Below, piece by piece: positions 60,295 through 64,000 of a DNA stretch of 64,000 bases (position 1 is its first letter; every line of letters starts with the position of its first letter). The stretch comes from Adiantum capillus-veneris. Lineage: Eukaryota; Streptophyta; Polypodiopsida; Polypodiales; Pteridaceae. The stretch covers positions 49,440,098 through 49,504,097 of the forward strand of contig CM043962.1 in NCBI GenBank assembly GCA_014529385.2, read 5' to 3'. The position numbers were made by a program, and so were the translations under genes. Below the pieces are notes generated by a model. The model was not told the origin of the DNA, made no database searches, and was given only the letters and a program-made list of their open reading frames with translations.

Positions 60295-62016
60295 TTACCC
60301 AATGCCCATCAACTCACGACAATGTTGAAACTGATGGTTGGAGAGACTCTTGGTGAGTGCATCTGCTGTGTTCTCTGATGTAGGAATATTCACTAAATCA
60401 AGGCTCTTGTTTGCCAGGCATTCACGACTGAAGTGATAACGCACATCAATGTGTTTCGTTCTGGAATGAAACACTGGATTGTTAGCCAAGGCAATAGCAC
60501 TTTGACTGTCACAATGAAGAACTGGTGTACACTGCTCCAATCCAAGATCTTTCACTAGGCGAGCAAGCCAAATAGCTTCTTTGCATGCTTCACTCAATGC
60601 AACATATTCTGCCTCTGTGGTAGAAATGGATGTACAATCTTGAAGAACAGATCTCCAAGAAATAGCAAAACCAGCAAATGTGTAAATCCAACTTGTAGTT
60701 GATTTACGACTGTCAACACAGGCTGCATAATCATTGTCTACATATCCCTTAATGGATAACTCTCCATGACCATAGCATAATTGTCTATCTGCAGTGCCAC
60801 TCAAGTATCTGAGAATCAACTTGACAGCATCCCAATGCTTTTTACCAGGGTTAGACATAAATCTGCTGACAACTCCCACTACATGTGCAATGTCAGGTCT
60901 TGTAGCCACCATGGCATACATGAGACTACCACAAGCTGAAGCATAAGGAATTTTAGCCATCGCAGCTTTTTCCTCAGCAGATTTGGGACAGTCTTTCTTG
61001 CTAAGTTTCAAGTATGTAGGCAATGGAGTACTCAAAGCCTTCCCCTTCTGCATGTTGAAACGATCAAGAACCTTGTGCACATACTCTTTTTGAGAAAGGT
61101 ACAACAACCTCTTCTTACAATCACGAGTAATGCGCATACCCAAAATGTGATTGGCTTCACCCAAATCTTTCATGTGATTGGCTTCACCCAAATCTTTCAT
61201 GTCGAATTGACTTTTCAGCTTGGTTTTCAAGTCAACAATGTCCTTCTTAGAATGACCAGCAATAAGCATGTCATCTACATAAAGGATAAGCATAATAAGC
61301 TGTCCATTTGGTTGTCTTTTCATGTAAAGACATGGATCCTCATTACTGCGCTTATAGCCTAGGGAACGCATAAATGCATCAAACTTTTGATACCATTGTC
61401 TGGACGATTGCTTCAAGCCATAGAGACTTTTCAAAAGCTTACAGACCAAATGTTCCTTGCCCTTGAGCACAAACCCTCCAGGTTGCTGCATATAAATCTC
61501 TTCCTCGAGATCACCATGTAAGAAAGTTGTAATGACATCCATTTGATCAAGCTCCATATCTTCAGTGGCAACCAAAGCAAGCAACATTCTTAGTGTTGTC
61601 ATCTTGACCACTAGAGAAAAGATTTCCTGGAAATCTAAACCATATTCTTGCTTGAAACCTTTGGCCACTAAACGAGCTTTGTAATTCTCAACATTGGATG
61701 CAATCTTCTTCTTGTAAACCCATTTACAAGGTAAATCTTTCCTACCTTTTGGCAATGGAACAAGTTCCCATGTTTTGTTCTTTGCAATACTGGATATCTC
61801 CCTCTTCATAGCATGTTCCCACTGAACCTTATCATTGGCTAGCATGGCCTCTTTGTAACAAGAAGGCTCACCACTATCTGTCAGCAACACAAAGTCCACA
61901 CCTGGAACAAACCGTTTTGGCAGATGTGAGACTCTTTCAGATCTCCTCGGCTGATCAGATCTTGTACTAGCCTGTGTAGTAATTGGCTTTGGAGCTATTT
62001 GCAGGAGGTGATACAT
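60295..62016 (-). CDS. M reverse transcriptase-RNase H
   Basis: A 573-codon open frame. The RT has KWVYKKKIASNVENYKARLV, DQMDVITTFLHGDLEEEIYM and LYVDDMLIAGHSKKD (catalytic Asp residues intact). Nine residues are duplicated (DLGEANHMK, then DLGEANHIL) through a 27-bp tandem repeat at 61146-61199. RNase H has GYVDNDYAACVDSRKST, STTEAEYVALSEACKEAIWL and HCDSQSAIALANNPVFHSRT. It ends at TAA 60295-60297 after ADALTKSLSNHQFQH. Separated from the integrase by a frameshift near 62000. Confidence 0.92.
   Translation of the reverse strand: MYHLLQIAPKPITTQASTRSDQPRRSERVSHLPKRFVPGVDFVLLTDSGEPSCYKEAMLANDKVQWEHAMKREISSIAKNKTWELVPLPKGRKDLPCKWVYKKKIASNVENYKARLVAKGFKQEYGLDFQEIFSLVVKMTTLRMLLALVATEDMELDQMDVITTFLHGDLEEEIYMQQPGGFVLKGKEHLVCKLLKSLYGLKQSSRQWYQKFDAFMRSLGYKRSNEDPCLYMKRQPNGQLIMLILYVDDMLIAGHSKKDIVDLKTKLKSQFDMKDLGEANHMKDLGEANHILGMRITRDCKKRLLYLSQKEYVHKVLDRFNMQKGKALSTPLPTYLKLSKKDCPKSAEEKAAMAKIPYASACGSLMYAMVATRPDIAHVVGVVSRFMSNPGKKHWDAVKLILRYLSGTADRQLCYGHGELSIKGYVDNDYAACVDSRKSTTSWIYTFAGFAISWRSVLQDCTSISTTEAEYVALSEACKEAIWLARLVKDLGLEQCTPVLHCDSQSAIALANNPVFHSRTKHIDVRYHFSRECLANKSLDLVNIPTSENTADALTKSLSNHQFQHCRELMGIG
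61146..61199. repeat. 27-bp in-frame tandem duplication in M RT
   Basis: TGTGATTGGCTTCACCCAAA plus TCTTTCA occurs twice, at 61146-61172 and 61173-61199, exactly. Confidence 0.97.
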
Positions 62017-62745
62017 CAGAAAACGTCACTTTCTGGAATTGAACCTCTTTCGTTGGCTGCCTATGCATCTTGGTCTCATTGAAGACAACATCACTGCTAC
62101 GGATTACTGATCGACTTTTCGGATCCCATAAACGATAGCCAAAGTGACCATCTACACCATAGCCAATAAAAATGCATTTCCTGGACTTAGGGTCAAGCTT
62201 AGCACGCAACTCCTTGGGTACATGTGCATAAGCTTCGCAGCCAAATGTACGGAGTTTTTCATAAGACAACTTATGTCCTGACCATAACTCCAAAGGTACA
62301 CGAAACTGTAATGAAGCATGTGGTGATCTATTGATCAAATACACAGCAGTGTATAATGCTTCAGCCCAAAACGCTTGCGGTAAATTAGCTTGTGATAGCA
62401 TAGACATAATCCTCTCTTGGATGGTCCTATTCATTCGTTCGGTAACACCATTTTGTGCAGGGGTATAAGGAGCTGTAAACTCGTGCTTAATTCCCCTACT
62501 TGAACAGAAGTCTGAAAACTTTTAGAGACATATTCTCCACCATTGTCTGAGCGTAAAGCTTTCAACTTATGTTCAGATTGATTTTCCACACTAGATAAGA
62601 ACTTTTTGAAACAAGAAAAAGTCTCATCTTTAGACTTCATGGCATAGACCCAAACATGCCATGTTGCATCATCAATGAATGTAACATAATAGGACGCACC
62701 ACCATGGGATTTAGAAGGCATAGGCCCACATAAATCACTATGCAC
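61967..62745 (-). pseudogene. M integrase
   Basis: HSDLCGPMPSKSHGGASYYV, FIDDATWHVWVYAMKSKDET and LRSDNGGEYVSKSF. A 1-bp loss near 62518 shifts the frame; then the second piece MNRTIQERIMSMLSQANLPQ, YLINRSPHASLQFRVPLELW and KCIFIGYGVDGHFGYRLWDP. The catalytic residues can be followed across the break. Confidence 0.9.
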
Positions 62746-62750
62746 AAGCT

Positions 62751-64000
62751 CTAAGGATTTATTTCTTTGTCAAAAGACTGTGTACGATGTGCTCGTGTTT
62801 GCTTACCATATTGACAGTGTTCACAAAAGGGAAAATCAGAAAATGATAAAGACGGTAAGTAGCCCAAACGAGAAAGAGTTTCCATTCCCTTCTTTGACAT
62901 ATGACCTAACCGGCTATGCCACAAAGCAACAGTTGGCAACTCTGTTACAGAAAGAACAATGTTCTTGTCAGATACATAAAGAGGATAAAGTGTACCAACT
63001 TTAGAACCATGGGCTAAAATAAGATGACCTTTTGCAATACGCCAAGACTGCTGATGAAAAGTGACTTTGTAACCCAAGTCATCAAGACGTCCAACCGAAA
63101 TCAAATTTCGTGTCAAAGCTGGAACATGACGCACATTATGTATGGTAAACCTCACCCCGTTTTCCATAACCATAGCAATATCACCTACGCCCACAATGTC
63201 ACAAGAGTAGCTGTCACCTAGAGTAACAGTGCCAACGGTTTCCTCATATGTAGTAAACCAATGCCTATGAGGTGTGACATGCAACGAAGCGCCCGAATCA
63301 AGAATCCATGTATGGGACACTTCACCACTAACAAGTAGCTCTGCTGGCATAGAACTCTGCAAAGATAGAGTTTCTTGTGCATCATAAAATATATCATTAT
63401 TTTCAGTCAACATATTGATGTCTTGTGCATCACAATCATCTTGCACTATGTTCAGTTCTTCAATCTTAACCGAACTCTTTGGTTTCTCCTCTTTATCATC
63501 ATTGTCTTTGCCTTTGCCTTTACCTTTGTCACGCTTCCAAGCATAACAATCCTTCTTTATGTGACCAAACTTATCACAATAATGGCATTGAACATTGCGA
63601 CGACCAGGAGACTTTGATCTACCGTTTGAAGCATCTCTATTGCCCTCTTGCTTGGATTCACGATTCCAAGAACGACCTTTACGTTGTTTTCCATCCTTTT
63701 GCACATAATGAGCTTCGCCATGGTGCGAGCTATCCATAGCCTTGCGGCGCATTTCCTCTGACAAAAGAGAACTAGTGACATCAATGTACACTAGCGTACC
63801 ATTAGGAGCAGAGTTACTAACAGCTGTGCAAAAGATATCCCATGAGGGTGGCAACGAACAAAGTAAGAAGATTGCTTTCATCTCGTCATCAATATTGATC
63901 CGTTGTGCACGAATCTAGGAAAATAGAGAATCAAAGTCATTAATATGACTGGCAACACTGGCTGACTCCTTCATGCGAAGGTTAAACAGTTTTTGCATCA
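62751..64000 (-). pseudogene. M gag (partial), protease and pre-integrase
   Basis: The frame is open from the window edge except for an in-frame TAG near 63914-63916. It has Gag text (LLCSLPPSWDIFCTAVSNSA), a zinc knuckle CHYCDKFGHIKKDC, and a protease with WILDSGASLHVTPHRHW (canonical DSG). The pre-integrase zinc segment (TVALWHSRLGHMSKKGMETL, CEHCQYGKQ) follows. It ends with a frameshift near 62770. The start of gag and the 5' LTR lie beyond 64000. Confidence 0.9.

Larger units (their letters stand above)
60002..64000 (-). mobile_element. M: Ty1/copia element, 5' part outside window
   Basis: Minus-strand: 3' LTR (60002-60232), PPT, RT/RNase H, integrase, protease and gag, continuing beyond 64000. 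A different family from C, E and G. Few disruptions: three frameshifts and one in-frame TAG. Confidence 0.9.

Overview
This window reads as a stretch of intergenic heterochromatin from a large plant nuclear genome. Almost everything recognisable is LTR retrotransposon, in several families, nested, truncated and rearranged. There is no convincing host gene, no rRNA or tRNA gene and no CRISPR array. Plant origin follows from the plant-type Ty3/gypsy lineages (a Tat-like lineage with a tRNA-Asp-type primer site and a chromovirus lineage with an iMet-type primer site), the Ty1/copia families and the long GA and CA microsatellites. The YMDD-type RT and unusual layout of the Tat-like element could suggest a non-angiosperm host such as a fern, lycophyte or gymnosperm, but that is a weak inference.

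Layout. 1-~13.9 kb: element T1, a minus-strand Tat-like Ty3/gypsy element with long open frames; its 3' LTR lies outside the window. ~13.99-20.4 kb: chromovirus B (+), with a partial 5' LTR, decayed gag-pol lacking RNase H, and a 3' LTR. 20.4-22.0 kb: copia fragment C (-). ~22.2-27.9 kb: Tat-like fragment D3 (+), with a U5 duplication, gag, a protease, and a 1.34-kb DNA-transposon-like insertion. 27.9-30.8 kb: copia E (-), lacking gag. 30.8-34.6 kb: chromovirus F (-) carrying a probable solo LTR. 34.6-38.5 kb: copia G1 and G (+), sharing an LTR. 38.5-41.8 kb: chromovirus H (-), inserted in copia G. 41.8-50.8 kb: about 9 kb of unassigned DNA with microsatellites and degenerate tandem repeats. 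50.84-51.88 kb: fragment J (+), with a relative of the T1 first ORF. 51.88-54.46 kb: chromovirus K (-), fused head to head with chromovirus L (+, 54.46-~60.0 kb). 60.0-64.0 kb: copia M (-), running off the window.

The most interesting object is T1. In the order of translation it encodes an upstream ORF of unknown function that ends in an ATGA overlap with gag; gag with two short zinc knuckles; a retropepsin; RT; RNase H; two tandem diverged copies of the H2C2 zinc module; the integrase core and C-terminal domain; then a second retropepsin-like domain and a tail with seven W-x-x-K repeats. Its non-coding regions carry six copies of a near-perfect 24-bp palindrome at recurring ~286-bp spacing. 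The upstream ORF recurs in J, and a short W-x-P-K motif pair recurs in D3.

The chromovirus copies B, F, K and L all share Asp-Pro-Gly in place of the canonical Asp-Ser/Thr-Gly of the protease. The K-L head-to-head pair forms a multi-kilobase inverted repeat that could make double-stranded RNA. All assignments come from reading the sequence; no database search was run.
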